This document shows positions 45,655-55,459 of a DNA stretch of 64,000 bases, piece after piece. Each line of letters starts with the position of its first letter. Positions within the stretch are counted from its first letter, which is position 1. The stretch spans positions 1,329,775 to 1,393,774 of the forward strand of contig NZ_LMGA01000001.1 of NCBI RefSeq assembly GCF_001427025.1, given 5' to 3'. The notes beneath the pieces were generated by a model. It saw nothing but the letters and a program-made list of their open reading frames with translations. It was not told the origin of the DNA and ran no database searches. The position numbers and the translations under genes are program-made. Source of the DNA: Mesorhizobium sp. Root554 (lineage in GTDB: Bacteria; Pseudomonadota; Alphaproteobacteria; Rhizobiales; Rhizobiaceae).

Positions 45655-48221
45655 TTCGCCGGCAGCTGCCGGCCGATATCACCTTCGACCGGCGCTTCCT
45701 TGTCGGAGGCGGGTACTGCAGAGGTCGGACGCAGCTTGAAGATGATGAGGATCGGCGCAGCGATGAAGATCGAGGACAGTGTGCCGATGAAAACGCCGAA
45801 GAGCATCGCGGCAACGAATGACCGGATAACCTCGCCGCCGAGCAGGAACAGTGCCAGCAGAGCCAGGAAGGTGGTGATCGCGGTCATCGTCGTGCGCGAC
45901 AGCATCTCGTTGTCGGAAAGGTCGAGCAACTGCCCGAGCGGCATCTTCTTGAAGCGCCTCAGATTCTCGCGCACACGGTCATAGATGACGACCGTATCGT
46001 TCAGCGAGAAACCGACGATCGTCAGGATTGCGGCCACCGTCGATAGATCGAACTGTAGCTGGGTGACCACAAGGAAGCCGAGGGTCAGCAGAATATCGTT
46101 GATCGTTGCCACGATGGAGCCAAGCGCGAACTGCCACTCGAACCGGATCCACACATAGACCAGGATCGCGCCCAACGCCGCCACGACGCCGAGGACCGCT
46201 ATCCACGCAAGTTCGCCCGATACTGTCGGCCCGACCAGTTCGGTGCGACGAATGTCGTAATCCGCGCTCAATGACTGTTGCGCCTTCTGGACGACAATGG
46301 CGCCAGCTTCATCGCCTTCGTCAGCAGTGGCGCCAAGCCTGATCAGCACGTCGCTTTCATTACCGAAGCCCTGGACCTGGATTTCCTTGATGCCGGTAGA
46401 TGTCAGCTTCTCGCGGATGTCGGCAAGATCAGCCGCCCCGGACTTTGCCCGCACCTCCATGATGGTGCCGCCGGTGAAATCGATGCCGAAATTCAGCCCC
46501 TGGGTGAACAGCAGGAAGACGGAAGCGACGCACAGGAACATCGATATAACGAAGGCCTGCAGGCGAATGCGCATGAACGGTATGCGTGTAACCTCCGGCA
46601 CCAGCCGGACATAGCCCTTGGGCAGTTCCTTCGGCTTGACGCGGCGAAGCCATACGGCAACCAGCCAGCGCGTCAGCGTGAAGGCGGTGAAAACGGTGGT
46701 GACGATACCGACCGCAAGCGTTACCGCGAAGCCGCGCACCGGGCCGGAGCCGAGGAAAAACAGCACCACCGCCGCGATCAGCGTCGTGATGTTCGAGTCC
46801 AAAATCGTCGCCAACGCCTTCTGGAAGCCGGTGTCGATGGACTGCACGATCGAGCGTCCCGCTCGCCGTTCTTCGCGTATTCGCTCATAGATCAGAACGT
46901 TGGAGTCCACCGCCATGCCGACGGTCAGCACGATGCCGGCGATGCCGGGCAAGGTCAGCGTCGCGCCGACCAGCGAAAGGATCGCCACGATCATCGCCAC
47001 GTTGGCCACGAGGGCGATGTTGGCGATCCAGCCCAGCGTACCGTAGGCGGCCACCATGAAGACGACGACGAGGATCGAACCCACAATCGACGACATTTTG
47101 CCCGCGTCGATGGAATCCTGACCGAGACCTGGACCGACCGTCCGCTCTTCGATGACCGTCAGGGTCGCCGGCAAGGCGCCGGCGCGCAGCAGCACGGCCA
47201 GGTCGTTGGCGCTCTGGGCGGTGAAATTGCCGGAAATCTGACCCGTGCCGCCAAGGATCGGCTCGCGGATCTGCGGCGCGGAAATCACCTTGTTGTCCAG
47301 GATAATGGCGAACAGCTTGCCGACATTCTGCTGGGTCGCCTGGCCGAAGCGCGCCGCCCCCTTGGCGTCGAAGCGGAACGAGACGACCGGCTCATTGGTG
47401 CGCTGGTCGAACGTCGCCTGCGCATCAACCAGATTCTCGCCGGCAACGATGACCCGGTTTTCGATGAGATAGGGAACCGCCGGCTCGTCCTGCGAATACA
47501 TGATGGTGGAGCCGGCCGGTGGACGGCCATTGAGGGCATCCTGCACCGGCATTGTCTGGTCGACCATCTGGAACGTCAGTTTCGCCGTCTGGCCAAGGAT
47601 GTCCTTCAGCCGCTGCGGGTCCTGCAGACCCGGGACCTGCACGAGAATGCGATCATCGCCCTGGCGCTGGACCACAGGCTCGGTCGTGCCGAGTTCGTTG
47701 ACGCGCCGACCGACGACTTCGATGGACTGCTGCAGCGCGGTCGACGTCCGGTATTTGATGCCGGCGTCGGTCATCGTGTAGCGGAGAAGGCCGGGTTCCG
47801 GCTCGTCCTGCTCCATCTCGACGACGGAACCGCCGGTGAACAGGCCAGAAGAAATCGGGGCGACGAGCTGTTTCAGCGCCTCTTTCGCCGCGGCCACCTG
47901 ATTGGTGTCGCGAATGCGGACCTGCACGACCTTGCCCGAACCGGAAAGGCCGGTGTAGCCGATCTTGGCGTCCCGCAGCAGCGTCCTGATCTCATCGCGG
48001 CTGGTGTCCAGCCTGTCCTTGATCAGGTCGTTCGGTTCGATCTTGAGCAGGATGTGCGAGCCGCCCTGCAGATCGAGGCCGAGCGTCATCTGCTTCTTCG
48101 GCAGCCAGTCCGGCAGTTTCGCCAAAACTGATTGCGAGAACAGGTTCGGCAGCGCGAACAACAAGCCAAGCAAGACGACGGCCCAGATCCCAATCGTCTT
48201 CCAGCGCGAAAAATAGAGCAT
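45651..48221 (-). CDS. secDF: Protein translocase subunit SecDF (fused)
   Basis: This 856-residue inner-membrane protein carries SecD and SecF in one chain. It has about 12 transmembrane helices and two periplasmic P domains. The SecD half (about residues 1-510) begins MLYFSRWKTIGIWAVVLLG and has TLGLDLQGGSHILLKIEPND, the P1 domain, and VGMAVDSNVLIYERIREE. The SecF half (about 545-840) has NFGIDFTGGTIMEVR and FSLNDTVVIYDRVREN. It uses the proton gradient to complete secretion. yajC lies upstream on the same strand (63-base gap) and DUF498 downstream, overlapping by four bases. Confidence 0.97.
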   Translation of the reverse strand: MLYFSRWKTIGIWAVVLLGLLFALPNLFSQSVLAKLPDWLPKKQMTLGLDLQGGSHILLKIEPNDLIKDRLDTSRDEIRTLLRDAKIGYTGLSGSGKVVQVRIRDTNQVAAAKEALKQLVAPISSGLFTGGSVVEMEQDEPEPGLLRYTMTDAGIKYRTSTALQQSIEVVGRRVNELGTTEPVVQRQGDDRILVQVPGLQDPQRLKDILGQTAKLTFQMVDQTMPVQDALNGRPPAGSTIMYSQDEPAVPYLIENRVIVAGENLVDAQATFDQRTNEPVVSFRFDAKGAARFGQATQQNVGKLFAIILDNKVISAPQIREPILGGTGQISGNFTAQSANDLAVLLRAGALPATLTVIEERTVGPGLGQDSIDAGKMSSIVGSILVVVFMVAAYGTLGWIANIALVANVAMIVAILSLVGATLTLPGIAGIVLTVGMAVDSNVLIYERIREERRAGRSIVQSIDTGFQKALATILDSNITTLIAAVVLFFLGSGPVRGFAVTLAVGIVTTVFTAFTLTRWLVAVWLRRVKPKELPKGYVRLVPEVTRIPFMRIRLQAFVISMFLCVASVFLLFTQGLNFGIDFTGGTIMEVRAKSGAADLADIREKLTSTGIKEIQVQGFGNESDVLIRLGATADEGDEAGAIVVQKAQQSLSADYDIRRTELVGPTVSGELAWIAVLGVVAALGAILVYVWIRFEWQFALGSIVATINDILLTLGFLVVTQLQFDLSTVAAILTIVGFSLNDTVVIYDRVRENLRRFKKMPLGQLLDLSDNEMLSRTTMTAITTFLALLALFLLGGEVIRSFVAAMLFGVFIGTLSSIFIAAPILIIFKLRPTSAVPASDKEAPVEGDIGRQLPAK

Positions 48222-48284
48222 AGTCCGTTATCCAATCAGCCGTAGTGGCCGCAGTCCGCGCACTTTGCGGCTATTTCCTGGCGG

Positions 48285-48620
48285 TTATTTCTTGGCGTTC
48301 TGGTTCGCCACCGGCTCACCCTTCACCCTGACGTCGGCGATGGTCGAGCGAAGCGCGGTCACTTTCGAGCCGCCGAGATCGATTTCCAGCTCGTTGTCGT
48401 CGATCACCTTGGTGACCTTGCCGACGAAGCCGCCGCCGGTGACGACCGTGTCGCCACGCCTGATCGCCGCCAGCATCTCGCCGCGCTTCTTCAGCTGCGT
48501 GCGCTGCGGCCGGATGATCAGAAAATACATGATCACAAAAATCAGCACAAACGGCAAAATGCTGATGAACATGTCGGGAGAAGCGCCGATGCCCTGGGCG
48601 TATGCCGGTGTTACGAACAT
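48285..48620 (-). CDS. yajC: Preprotein translocase subunit YajC
   Basis: This 111-residue protein has one transmembrane helix (about residues 19-40, ILPFVLIFVIMYFLIIRPQ) and the cytoplasmic family segment RPQRTQLKKRGEMLAAIRRGDTVVTGGGFVGKVTKV. It associates with SecDF. It is the first gene of yajC-secDF-DUF498-synthase and diverges from the DUF815 gene. No promoter could be assigned with confidence in the 175-base gap. Confidence 0.97.
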   Translation of the reverse strand: MFVTPAYAQGIGASPDMFISILPFVLIFVIMYFLIIRPQRTQLKKRGEMLAAIRRGDTVVTGGGFVGKVTKVIDDNELEIDLGGSKVTALRSTIADVRVKGEPVANQNAKK

Positions 48621-48795
48621 TTCAAACTCCTGACCGTAGAAAAAGCCGCAACCGGCTGCGTGAAATTTGGCCGGAATATAGTCGGTAAACTTACCATTGC
48701 AACTGGATGAACCGGGGTTTCTGGCGCTTTTCCAGCCCTCTGACCCGTGTTAGAGCGTCACAGGTCTCCCCGATGCAACGATAAAAAGACAGATT

Positions 48796-49668
48796 ATGAC
48801 CGACAGTACCCTCGACGCCTTGAACGCGAAACTCGACCGGCTGATCGAAGCAGTGACGCGCCTGGCGCCATCCTCCCCGCCGGAGACCGACATTTCCACC
48901 GCCGACTGTTTCGTCTGGCAGGCCGAACCCGGCTATCTGGAACCCATAGCCAAGGTCAATCGCGTCGACATCGGCCTGATCCGCGGCGTCGATCGCGTCC
49001 GCGATATCCTGCACGACAACACAGAGCGCTTTGCCCTGGGGTTCGCGGCCAACAACGTGCTGCTGTGGGGCGCGCGCGGCATGGGAAAATCCTCGCTGGT
49101 GAAGGCGGTTCATGCCCAGATCAATGCCTCGGGCAAGACGGGCGGCCCCCTCAAGCTGATCGAGATCCACCGCGAGGACATCGACACGCTGCCAAAGCTG
49201 ATGACGCTGCTCAAGGCCGCGCCCTATCGCTTCATCCTGTTCTGCGACGACCTGTCCTTCGACCATGACGACACGTCGTACAAATCCCTCAAGGCGGCGC
49301 TCGAAGGCGGCGTCGAGGGCCGTCCGGCCAATGTCATCTTCTACGCCACCTCGAACCGGCGGCATCTGTTGCCCCGCGACATGATCGACAATGAACGCTC
49401 GACGGCGATCAACCCGTCGGAGGCGGTCGAGGAAAAGGTTTCGCTGTCGGACCGTTTCGGCCTGTGGCTCGGCTTCCACAAATGCTCGCAGGACGACTAT
49501 CTCGACATGGTCAACGGCTACGCCAGCCATTTCGGCCTCGACGTCGATCCAGAAGCATTGCGGGCCGAAGCGCTGGAATGGGCGACCACGCGCGGCAGCC
49601 GTTCCGGCCGCGTTGCCTGGCAGTTCACCCAGGACCTCGCCGGCCGGCTCGGCAAGCCGCTGGACTGA
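48796..49668 (+). CDS. DUF815 family AAA+ ATPase
   Basis: This 290-residue cytoplasmic protein has Walker A in VLLWGARGMGKSSLVKAV (about residues 89-106), Walker B in RFILFCDDLSFDHDD, sensor 1 region VIFYATSNRRHLLP, and the DUF815 C-terminal LSDRFGLWLGFHKCSQDDYL. It is an AAA+-like ATPase of unknown target. It sits between yajC and nlpD, as in many Rhizobiales. The Shine-Dalgarno is weak. Confidence 0.93.
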   Translation: MTDSTLDALNAKLDRLIEAVTRLAPSSPPETDISTADCFVWQAEPGYLEPIAKVNRVDIGLIRGVDRVRDILHDNTERFALGFAANNVLLWGARGMGKSSLVKAVHAQINASGKTGGPLKLIEIHREDIDTLPKLMTLLKAAPYRFILFCDDLSFDHDDTSYKSLKAALEGGVEGRPANVIFYATSNRRHLLPRDMIDNERSTAINPSEAVEEKVSLSDRFGLWLGFHKCSQDDYLDMVNGYASHFGLDVDPEALRAEALEWATTRGSRSGRVAWQFTQDLAGRLGKPLD

Positions 49669-49690
49669 AGTCGTCCCGGACGCGAGCGCT

Positions 49691-49717
49691 AAAAAGCCCG
49701 CCTCTTGCGAGACGGGC
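49691..49717 (-). terminator. Terminator of the nlpD-like gene
   Basis: On the minus strand: GCCCGTCTC, loop GCAA, GAGGCGGGC, then TTTTT. The stem has one internal mismatch. It lies 53 bases after the nlpD stop, within the gap between two convergent genes. Confidence 0.85.
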
Positions 49718-49769
49718 CAAGCCGGCGGGCCGGACTGGAGGTCAGGCGGCCCGCAATCGTTTCTGTTTT

Positions 49770-51341
49770 CTATTCAAGGAAGGTCGAAGGGTCGATCGGC
49801 GCGGAGTTCTTGCGCACCTCGAAATGCAGCTTCGGCGAGTCCGTCGTGCCGCTCATGCCCGACTGGGCAATTTCCTGGCCGCGCTTGACCTTCTGTCCGC
49901 GCTGCACTTCGATGTTGCTGGCATGGCCGTAGACCGTGACCAGGCCATTCTCGTGGCGCACAAGCACGGTGTTGCCGAATTCCTTGAGACCGTTGCCGGC
50001 ATAGATGACGACGCCGTTCTCAGCCGCCTTGACCGGCGTGCCTTCCGGCACGGCGATATCGATGCCGTCGCCGCCCTTGCCGCCAAAGCCGGAGATGACG
50101 CGGCCCCGGACCGGCCAGCGCATCTTGCCGATGCCGGTCGAATCCGGCGCATCGACATCTTCCTTCTCGGCCTGCTGGATGACCTTGGCGTCCTGCTTGG
50201 GCGGGGTATAGGACGCCAGCGTCTGCGTCGCCTTTTCGGGCGGCGGGGTCGATGCGGTCTTCACCGGGTCGAGCGCTACAGGCTTCGCTGCCGCGACGGT
50301 GGTGGCTCCGGCGCTCGGCACTTTCAACGTCTGGCCGATGCGCAATATCCCGTCCTGCATGCCGTTGGCCTGCTTGAGCGCGGTGACGCTGACGCCGGTC
50401 TTGCGGGCCACGGCAGAGAGCGTGTCGCCGGACTGAACCTTGTAGGTTCCAGGCTGACTTGCCTCGGCGATCTGCTTTGCCGGCTTCTGCTTCGGATCGC
50501 TGGCCGAGGCCGTGTTTCCGGCGGTCGTCTCGGCCTGCCCTTCCTTGAGCTTGGGCTGCTGCGGCAGAACCGCGACTTTCTGTGAAGGCGCGTTGGCCGG
50601 CAGCGGCACCTTGTTGGCAGGCACGTCGTATTTCGTGCCGCGCGACGATTTGGCGTCGGCGACATTGGGATCGCTGTCCGGCGCCGAAACAGGCGCCTTG
50701 CTGGAATAGACATAGGTCGGGATGACGACTTTCTGGCCGACCTGCAGGCCGTTGGCGCTGGAGAGACCGTTGGTCTTCATGATGACATCGGCCGGAACGC
50801 CGAAGCGGCGCGACAGATTGTAGACCGTTTCGCCTTCCTTGGCGGTGATCTGGGTGCCCCCTGCCCGCGACCAGCCATGCGGCTCGCTGTCGGCGGATGC
50901 CATCTGCGGCTCTTCCGGCGCGGCCTGCCTGAACGGCTTGGTCGAAGCGACGGTGCCGGTTGTCGTGCTGTCGAGTTTCGGCGCGGCGACCGCCGTGCGG
51001 ATCGGCTTCGATGCCGGCGCGGGCTCGGCCTGCGCGACGGGCGGCAGCGGCTTGACCGACACCGGTTCGAGGCTGGAGCGGGTGACCGACTGCGAATAGC
51101 TGCCGTTGGCCGGAGCGGGCGAGACCGATGGCGCGGCCTGGGCCACATCGCCCGGATAGGGCTGTGGCGTCCGCTTGTCGATGATGGCGCGCTGGTTGGA
51201 GGTCGACGCGGTGGCGTAGTCATCGACCCCGCCGAATCGCGCCACCTGGGAACTGCACCCGGATACCGCCCCGATCACCAGGACCATTGCGCATCCGCGC
51301 GCCAGATTGCGTCCGTTGGCCTTGAAAACACTCAGATGCAT
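49770..51341 (-). CDS. nlpD: LysM / M23 (LytM) lipoprotein, NlpD/DipM-like
   Basis: This envelope lipoprotein of about 523 residues has a leader with lipobox VIGAVSGC. Two LysM peptidoglycan-binding motifs follow (about 160-205, ITAKEGETVYNLSRRFGV; about 300-345, YKVQSGDTLSAVARKTGV), then a C-terminal LytM domain. The LytM zinc ligands are degenerate: GGKGGDGIDIAVPEG lacks the first histidine, and the last motif reads PKLHFEVR rather than HxH. It should therefore be an amidase activator or scaffold, not a peptidase. Three upstream ATGs are possible; 51341 is chosen. pcm and surE lie upstream, the classic surE-pcm-nlpD order. Confidence 0.9.
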   Translation of the reverse strand: MHLSVFKANGRNLARGCAMVLVIGAVSGCSSQVARFGGVDDYATASTSNQRAIIDKRTPQPYPGDVAQAAPSVSPAPANGSYSQSVTRSSLEPVSVKPLPPVAQAEPAPASKPIRTAVAAPKLDSTTTGTVASTKPFRQAAPEEPQMASADSEPHGWSRAGGTQITAKEGETVYNLSRRFGVPADVIMKTNGLSSANGLQVGQKVVIPTYVYSSKAPVSAPDSDPNVADAKSSRGTKYDVPANKVPLPANAPSQKVAVLPQQPKLKEGQAETTAGNTASASDPKQKPAKQIAEASQPGTYKVQSGDTLSAVARKTGVSVTALKQANGMQDGILRIGQTLKVPSAGATTVAAAKPVALDPVKTASTPPPEKATQTLASYTPPKQDAKVIQQAEKEDVDAPDSTGIGKMRWPVRGRVISGFGGKGGDGIDIAVPEGTPVKAAENGVVIYAGNGLKEFGNTVLVRHENGLVTVYGHASNIEVQRGQKVKRGQEIAQSGMSGTTDSPKLHFEVRKNSAPIDPSTFLE

Positions 51342-51450
51342 CGCACTAACCCGCATATACCCGGTACTCACTGGGTTGGATTAAAGCGCGTTAATGTTAC
51401 TGGTCGGTTAAACCGTTAGAATCTGTCGAAATTTTTCTTAAAACATTCGG

Positions 51451-52104
51451 TCAGATTACGGCGGCGGTCCCGGCAAGGATCGGCTGCAGCCGCACGACAC
51501 CAATATCCTCGCGGTCGAAACGGCTGCCGACCTTGGTCAGCTTGGCCACCACCTGCTCGCCCTCTTCCGGCCCGATGGGCGCAATCACGATGCCGCCGCT
51601 CGACAACTGGTCGAGCAGGAAGCGCGGCAGCGTCTCGAACGCGGCCCATACCACGATGCGGTCGAACGGACCCTCCTGGCCCAATCCGTTCGAGCCGTCG
51701 GCCTGTCGTGCGATGACGTTGGAGATGCCGAGCGCCTCGAGCCGCTGGCGAGCCTGCTCGACAAGCGTCCTGTAGCGGTCGATGGTGACGACACGCCCCG
51801 CCAGCCGCGAGATGACCGCGGCGGTGAAGCCGGAACCGGTGCCGATTTCGAGAACCCGGTTGCCGGGCTCGATGGCAAGCGCCGCGATCACGGCGGCCTG
51901 CAGATCGGCCCCCTCGATCGCTTCACCGCATTCGATCGGCAGCATCCGGTCGGACCACGCGGCTGGGTGCAGGTGGCCGGACAGGAAGCCGCGGCGCGGC
52001 GTCGCCTCGAACGCCGCGATCAATTGCTTGGGGACGGTGCCCTTGCCACGCAGCCGCAGCAGGAAAGCGGCGAACGCCTCCCGTTCCTCGATGATCGCAT
52101 TCAT
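51451..52104 (-). CDS. pcm: Protein-L-isoaspartate O-methyltransferase
   Basis: This 217-residue enzyme repairs isoaspartyl residues using S-adenosylmethionine. Seen: the N-terminal [10 protein letters not shown] (the family's active-site region), SAM motif [19 protein letters not shown], and the later motif [14 protein letters not shown]. Its start overlaps the surE stop by four bases, so it is translationally coupled. Confidence 0.95.
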   Translation of the reverse strand: MNAIIEEREAFAAFLLRLRGKGTVPKQLIAAFEATPRRGFLSGHLHPAAWSDRMLPIECGEAIEGADLQAAVIAALAIEPGNRVLEIGTGSGFTAAVISRLAGRVVTIDRYRTLVEQARQRLEALGISNVIARQADGSNGLGQEGPFDRIVVWAAFETLPRFLLDQLSSGGIVIAPIGPEEGEQVVAKLTKVGSRFDREDIGVVRLQPILAGTAAVI

Positions 52105-52859
52105 GAAAGCGCCTTGCTCAGATCGTCGCGCAGCCGGTGCGCCGTCAGGTCCAGCTGCAGCGGCGTCACGGAAACAAAATTGTTGCGGACCGCGTGGACA
52201 TCCGTGCCCTCCGCCGTCTCCGACGGCTCGCGCGCGAAGCGCACCCAGTAATACGGCATGCCGCGCCCGTCGCGCCGCTCGTCGACCGACACGCTGTGCG
52301 CCACCTTGCCTTGCGCGGTGACCAGCGTGCCGGCGACTTCCTCCGGCTTGCAGACAGGAAAATTGACGTTGACGAGCACGTTGTCCGGCAGCGATGCCGC
52401 GATCAGCTTTTGGAGCAGCGCCGGAGCCAGCGCCTCGGCGGTCTCATAGGGAACCACCCGGTCGTCGCCGACATAGCGATAGACCTGGCTGAGCGCGATG
52501 GACCGAACGCCGAGCAACGCGCCCTCCATGGCCCCGGCCACGGTGCCGGAATAGGTCACGTCGTCGGCAAGGTTGGCGCCGGAATTGACGCCCGACAGCA
52601 CCAGGTCCGGCAGGCCGGGCATCAGCTTCTTGGCGCCCATGATGACGCAATCGGTCGGCGTGCCGCGCACGGCGAAATGTTTCTCGCCGATCTGCCGCAG
52701 CCTGAGCGGCTCGGACAGCGACAATGAATGCGCATAGCCGGACTGGTCGTTTTCCGGCGCGACCACCCAGACATCGTCGGACAGCGTGCGCGCGATGCGT
52801 TCCAGAGAGGCAAGGCCTTCGGCGTGGATGCCGTCGTCATTGGTGAGCAGGATGCGCAT
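52101..52859 (-). CDS. surE: 5'/3'-nucleotidase SurE
   Basis: This 252-residue stationary-phase survival phosphatase acts on nucleoside monophosphates. Metal ligands are visible in [15 protein letters not shown] (D8, D9), the loop serine in [11 protein letters not shown], and [25 protein letters not shown]. It abuts serS (shared base at 52859) and overlaps pcm, so serS-surE-pcm are one transcript. Confidence 0.97.
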   Translation of the reverse strand: MRILLTNDDGIHAEGLASLERIARTLSDDVWVVAPENDQSGYAHSLSLSEPLRLRQIGEKHFAVRGTPTDCVIMGAKKLMPGLPDLVLSGVNSGANLADDVTYSGTVAGAMEGALLGVRSIALSQVYRYVGDDRVVPYETAEALAPALLQKLIAASLPDNVLVNVNFPVCKPEEVAGTLVTAQGKVAHSVSVDERRDGRGMPYYWVRFAREPSETAEGTDVHAVRNNFVSVTPLQLDLTAHRLRDDLSKALS

Positions 52860-54436
52860 TACTTGGCTTCGATCTTTTCCAGCCCGCCCATGTAGGGCCG
52901 CAGCGCTTCAGGAATCGTTACGCTGCCATCCTCGTTCTGGTAATTCTCCATGACGGCGATCAGCGCGCGTCCGACCGCCGTGCCCGAGCCGTTCAGCGTA
53001 TGGACGAAGAGATTGCCCTTGCCGTCGCGGTCCTTGTAGCGGGCGTTCATGCGCCGCGCCTGGAAATCGCCGCAGACCGAACAGGACGAGATTTCGCGAT
53101 AGGCGTTCTGGCCGGGCAGCCACACCTCGATGTCGTAGGTCTTGCGTGCGCCGAAACCCATGTCGCCGGTGGACAGCGCCACGGTGCGGAACGGCAGCTC
53201 AAGCTTCTTCAGCACGGCCTCGGCGCATTCCGTCATGCGCTCATGCTCGGCCAGCGAACTGTCCTGGTCGGTGATCGACACCAGCTCGACCTTGTAGAAC
53301 TGGTGCTGGCGCAACATGCCGCGCGTATCGCGCCCGGCCGACCCTGCCTCGGAACGGAAGCACGGCGTCAGCGCCGTCATCCGCAGGGGGAGCTTGTCAT
53401 GCGCGGTGATCTCTTGACGCACGAGATTGGTGAGCGGCACTTCGGCGGTTGGGATGAGGTAGCGATAAGACGATATGCCGTCAGCAACCTCCAGTAGCCT
53501 TTGTTTCTCTATTTCGAGATCTGCAACTGCTGCCTCGAATTTTTTTATTCTACTATTCGCAAATTCCAGCATGGCAACTGGGTTGATGTCCGTCAAAATA
53601 GTTGCCCGGGGATCAGGCACATAGGTTGGAATTTCTTTTTCGCAGCGAATTGCATATTCACGTTCCTCCTGAAGGAAACGCTTCACGCGAATTATCTCGG
53701 CTTCAATCGACCTTAGTCGATCAACCACCATGGTTGTACTTTTAAACAAATCCTCTTCGAACTTCGGCAACTGACCCGTGCCGTAAAGCACCTCGTCTTT
53801 CACCAACAACGGCACCTGAACTTCCGTATAGCCATGCTCGGTCGTATGCAGGTCGAGCATGAACTGGCCGAGCGCCCGGTCGAGCCGCGCCAGCCCGCCT
53901 TTCAACACCGTGAAGCGCGCACCGGAAAGCTTTGCCGCGCGCTCGAAATCCATCTGGCCGAGCCGCTCGCCGATCTCGAAATGCTCCTTCGGCTTGTTGC
54001 CCATGCGCGGCTGGCGTTGCGTGATCAGCTCATTGCCGAAGCGGCGCACCTCGACATTGTCGTTCTCGTCTGCGCCCTCCGGCACGTCGTCCAGCGGGAT
54101 GTTCGGCAGCACGGCCAGCGCGTCGTTCAGCGCCTTGTCGAGTTCGCGCTCGCGCGCCTCGCCGTTCTGGATGAACGCCTTGATCTCGTTGACCTCGCTT
54201 TTCAGCCTCTCGGCCAGCGCCATGTCCTTGTCGCGCATGGCGTTGCCGATCTCCTTCGAGGCGGCGTTGCGGCGCTCCTGCTTGGACTGAAGATCGGTGA
54301 GGTGCTGGCGGCGCGCCTCGTCCCTGGCGATCAGCTCGTCGACGGTGGACTGCGCGGCCTCCGCGTAGGACGGACGCTTCGAAAGCGCCTCGACCAGAGC
54401 CTGCGGGTTTTCGCGAATCCATTTGATGTCGAGCAT
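52859..54436 (-). CDS. serS: Serine--tRNA ligase with a large internal insertion
   Basis: This 525-residue class II synthetase has the standard parts: an N-terminal coiled-coil arm (about 30-105), motif 1 around [12 protein letters not shown], motif 2 [21 protein letters not shown], and motif 3 near [16 protein letters not shown]. Bacterial SerRS is normally about 425-430 residues. The excess is one continuous block of about 93 residues between EEDLFK and [12 protein letters not shown] (protein positions about 231-323), with low G+C DNA. The reading frame and all motifs on either side are intact, so the enzyme is likely active. The start at 54436 ([11 protein letters not shown]) is the family start; the frame opens upstream to 54562. 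Confidence 0.95.
   Translation of the reverse strand: MLDIKWIRENPQALVEALSKRPSYAEAAQSTVDELIARDEARRQHLTDLQSKQERRNAASKEIGNAMRDKDMALAERLKSEVNEIKAFIQNGEARERELDKALNDALAVLPNIPLDDVPEGADENDNVEVRRFGNELITQRQPRMGNKPKEHFEIGERLGQMDFERAAKLSGARFTVLKGGLARLDRALGQFMLDLHTTEHGYTEVQVPLLVKDEVLYGTGQLPKFEEDLFKSTTMVVDRLRSIEAEIIRVKRFLQEEREYAIRCEKEIPTYVPDPRATILTDINPVAMLEFANSRIKKFEAAVADLEIEKQRLLEVADGISSYRYLIPTAEVPLTNLVRQEITAHDKLPLRMTALTPCFRSEAGSAGRDTRGMLRQHQFYKVELVSITDQDSSLAEHERMTECAEAVLKKLELPFRTVALSTGDMGFGARKTYDIEVWLPGQNAYREISSCSVCGDFQARRMNARYKDRDGKGNLFVHTLNGSGTAVGRALIAVMENYQNEDGSVTIPEALRPYMGGLEKIEAK
53467..53742 (-). other. In-frame AT-rich insertion inside serS
   Basis: About 276 bases encode residues beginning [17 protein letters not shown] and ending [16 protein letters not shown], which have no counterpart in ordinary SerRS. 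The block is visibly richer in A and T than the flanking serS sequence. It predicts two charged helical segments ([19 protein letters not shown] and [19 protein letters not shown]) joined by a proline-containing loop. No intein splice motifs, no stop codons, and no obvious direct repeats at the edges were seen. It lies between motifs 1 and 2. Confidence 0.8.
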
Positions 54437-54571
54437 GGGAAACCAATCCTGAAACGGCGCACAGCGGGGTAAACCGCAACGGCGGTCGATGCAAGACCTG
54501 CTCTTTGGCGTATGAGGGTTGCCGCTGAAGTTCCAGGATGGACGTGGCGCACGCCACGTCATTGTCCCTGG

Positions 54572-55459
54572 CTAGGAAGCGCTCTCGGCGGCCTTGTCGT
54601 TCGCCGCCTTCTCAGCCTTCGCCGCGTTCTCGGCAACCGCTTCGGCGGCTTCCGCGCGTTCCTTGGCGACACGTTCCTTTTCGCGGCTGCGCTCGATCAT
54701 GCGCGCCGTGATGATCGAAATCTCGTAGAGAATGATGGTCGGCAGCGCCAGGCCGATCTGGCTGAGCGGATCGGGCGGGGTCAGCACCGCCGCGACCACG
54801 AAGGCGATGACGATCGCCCATTTGCGCTTTTCGGCCAGCGCCTTGGCCGAGACGATCCCGACGCGCGCCATCAGGCTGGTCACCACCGGCAACTGGAACA
54901 CCAGACCGAAGGAGAAGATCAGCGTCATGATCAGGCTGAGATATTCCGACACCTTGGGCAGAAGCGAAATCTGCACCTGCCCGTCGCCGCCGCCCTGCTG
55001 CATCGACAGGAAGAACCACATCACCATCGGCGTGAAGAAGAAATAGACCAGCGCCGCGCCGAGCAGGAACAAAAGCGGTGACGCGATCAAAAACGGCAGG
55101 AAGGCGGCGCGCTCGTTCTTGTAGAGGCCGGGTGCGATGAATTTGTAGATCTGCGTCGCAATCAGCGGAAAGGCGATGACCATGCCGCCGAACATGGCGA
55201 GCTTCACCTGCGTGAAGAAGAATTCCTGCGGGGCCGTATAGATCAGTTCGACTTTCTGCGGATCGAGCCCTGCCCATTCCGTCGCACGCTTGAACGGAAC
55301 GACCAGGAAATTGAACAGCGGCTTGGCAAAGAAGAAGCAGACAAGGAAGGCGATGAAGAAGCCGCCGATCGACCAGATCAGCCGCCGGCGCAACTCGATC
55401 AGATGTTCCATCAGCGGCGCCGCCGACTTGTCCATGTCTTCCTTTTCGGAAAGGCTCAC
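54572..55459 (-). CDS. tatC: Sec-independent translocase subunit TatC
   Basis: This 295-residue protein has six transmembrane helices and is the twin-arginine signal receptor. Seen: the N-terminal MEHLIELRRRLIWSIGGF (conserved E and R of TatC), the P-loop-like segment APQEFFFTQVKLAMFGG, IAPGLYKNERAAFLPF, and AVLTPPDPLSQIGLALP. The C-terminal tail is Ala/Glu/Lys-rich. It overlaps tatB by four bases and ends upstream of serS. Confidence 0.97.
   Translation of the reverse strand: MSLSEKEDMDKSAAPLMEHLIELRRRLIWSIGGFFIAFLVCFFFAKPLFNFLVVPFKRATEWAGLDPQKVELIYTAPQEFFFTQVKLAMFGGMVIAFPLIATQIYKFIAPGLYKNERAAFLPFLIASPLLFLLGAALVYFFFTPMVMWFFLSMQQGGGDGQVQISLLPKVSEYLSLIMTLIFSFGLVFQLPVVTSLMARVGIVSAKALAEKRKWAIVIAFVVAAVLTPPDPLSQIGLALPTIILYEISIITARMIERSREKERVAKERAEAAEAVAENAAKAEKAANDKAAESAS

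Noticed and set aside
46278..48131. 617-codon plus-strand open frame opposite secDF
   Set aside because: secDF is unambiguous on the other strand; the His/Asp/Arg-rich translation is typical of antisense frames.
53501..53716. Small plus-strand frame inside the serS insertion
   Set aside because: It is antisense to the in-frame insertion and has no Shine-Dalgarno or family resemblance; the minus-strand frame is continuous with serS.
53467..53742. serS insertion as an intein
   Set aside because: At 93 residues it is shorter than usual mini-inteins, lacks a Cys/Ser start and His-Asn end, and the protein flanks do not show splice junction residues.
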